From positions 1 to 7,596 of the forward strand of contig CADCWB010000212.1 in NCBI GenBank assembly GCA_902806295.1: DNA of 7,596 bases. The letters are read 5' to 3'. Each line of letters starts with the position of its first letter. The stretch's first letter is position 1. Below the pieces are notes generated by a model. It ran no database searches. It was not told the DNA's origin and worked only from the letters and a program-made list of their open reading frames with translations. Positions 7,363-7,596 of the stretch are shown one piece after another. The translations under genes were made by a program, and so were the position numbers. Source of the stretch: an uncultured Sphingomonas sp. Lineage in GTDB: Bacteria; Pseudomonadota; Alphaproteobacteria; Sphingomonadales; Sphingomonadaceae.

Positions 7363-7596
7363 ATGGCCGCCCAATACGCATTCGTGATGAAGAATCTCAC
7401 GAAGACCTTCCCCGGCGCTCCTAAGCCGACGCTGAGCAACATAAATCTACAGTTCTACCAAGGTGCCAAGATCGGCATCGTTGGTCCGAACGGCGCAGGC
7501 AAATCCACGCTGATCAAGATCATGGCCGGTCTGGACAGCGAGTTCACTGGCGAGGCTTGGGCGGGCGAAAACATCACGGTCGGCTACCTCGCGCAG
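7363..7596 (+). CDS. ettA: EttA, energy-dependent translational throttle, ABC-F ATPase (5' part, cut by window edge)
   Basis: The first 78 residues of an ABC-F protein. EttA binds the ribosomal E site and tunes the first steps of translation elongation to the ATP/ADP ratio. MAAQYAFVMKNLTKTFPGAPKPTL at the start, Walker A GPNGAGKS (41-48), IKIMAGLDSEFTGEAWAGENITVGYLAQ (51-78, ending in the Q-loop) closely follow EttA rather than Uup or YheS, as the PGAP-type insertion and MAGLDSEFTGEA segment show. About 480 further residues, with the second ATPase domain and the signature motifs, should lie beyond the edge. AAGGA (7346-7350) lies 12 bases upstream of the ATG, a little far; the next in-frame ATG at 7387 would remove the conserved N-terminus. 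The 93 bases between this gene and the ligase hold no clear terminator or promoter that I can support. Confidence 0.92.
   Translation, partial: MAAQYAFVMKNLTKTFPGAPKPTLSNINLQFYQGAKIGIVGPNGAGKSTLIKIMAGLDSEFTGEAWAGENITVGYLAQ

Overview
The window looks like chromosomal DNA from a GC-rich alphaproteobacterium, most likely a member of the Sphingomonadales. That call rests on overall base composition, on the DnaX type with its alphaproteobacterial C-terminal domain, on the AlkK-like acyl-CoA ligase and on protein style; it is a judgement from memory, not a search. Almost everything is housekeeping sequence, tightly packed. No mobile element, CRISPR array, tRNA or integration scar was seen, and no stretch over 300 bases lacks a gene.

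Layout. A small two-helix membrane protein (6-173, +) meets a 223-residue alpha/beta hydrolase (181-852, -) tail to tail. A 97-base divergent promoter region (853-949) separates the hydrolase from an iron-sulfur operon on the + strand: two different cysteine desulfurases (950-2020 and 2017-3120) and an adrenodoxin-type [2Fe-2S] ferredoxin (3117-3446), each joined to the next by a 4-base ATGA overlap. The gap 3447-3630 holds the bacterial small SRP RNA (ffs, about 3450-3546, - strand) and its apparent promoter. Next come dnaX (3631-5277, +) and the YbaB/EbfC nucleoid protein gene (5279-5611, +), one base apart. An acyl-CoA ligase gene (5686-7269, +) follows, and the window closes inside the start of ettA, an ABC-F translation factor (7363 to the edge, +).

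How the parts relate. The two desulfurases can supply persulfide sulfur from cysteine, and the ferredoxin can supply electrons for Fe-S cluster assembly; no scaffold, SUF or IscA gene is visible here. SRP RNA, DnaX, YbaB and EttA are core factors for protein targeting, replication, nucleoid structure and translation. The acyl-CoA ligase activates fatty acids and has no clear link to its neighbours.

Nothing here is convincingly a new system. The points most worth checking are the translationally coupled, non-identical desulfurase pair with no scaffold beside it, the divergent promoter region with a palindromic TATATA box and a 10-base direct repeat, the missing recR after ybaB, and an apparent small in-frame gap in the N-terminal domain of the acyl-CoA ligase.
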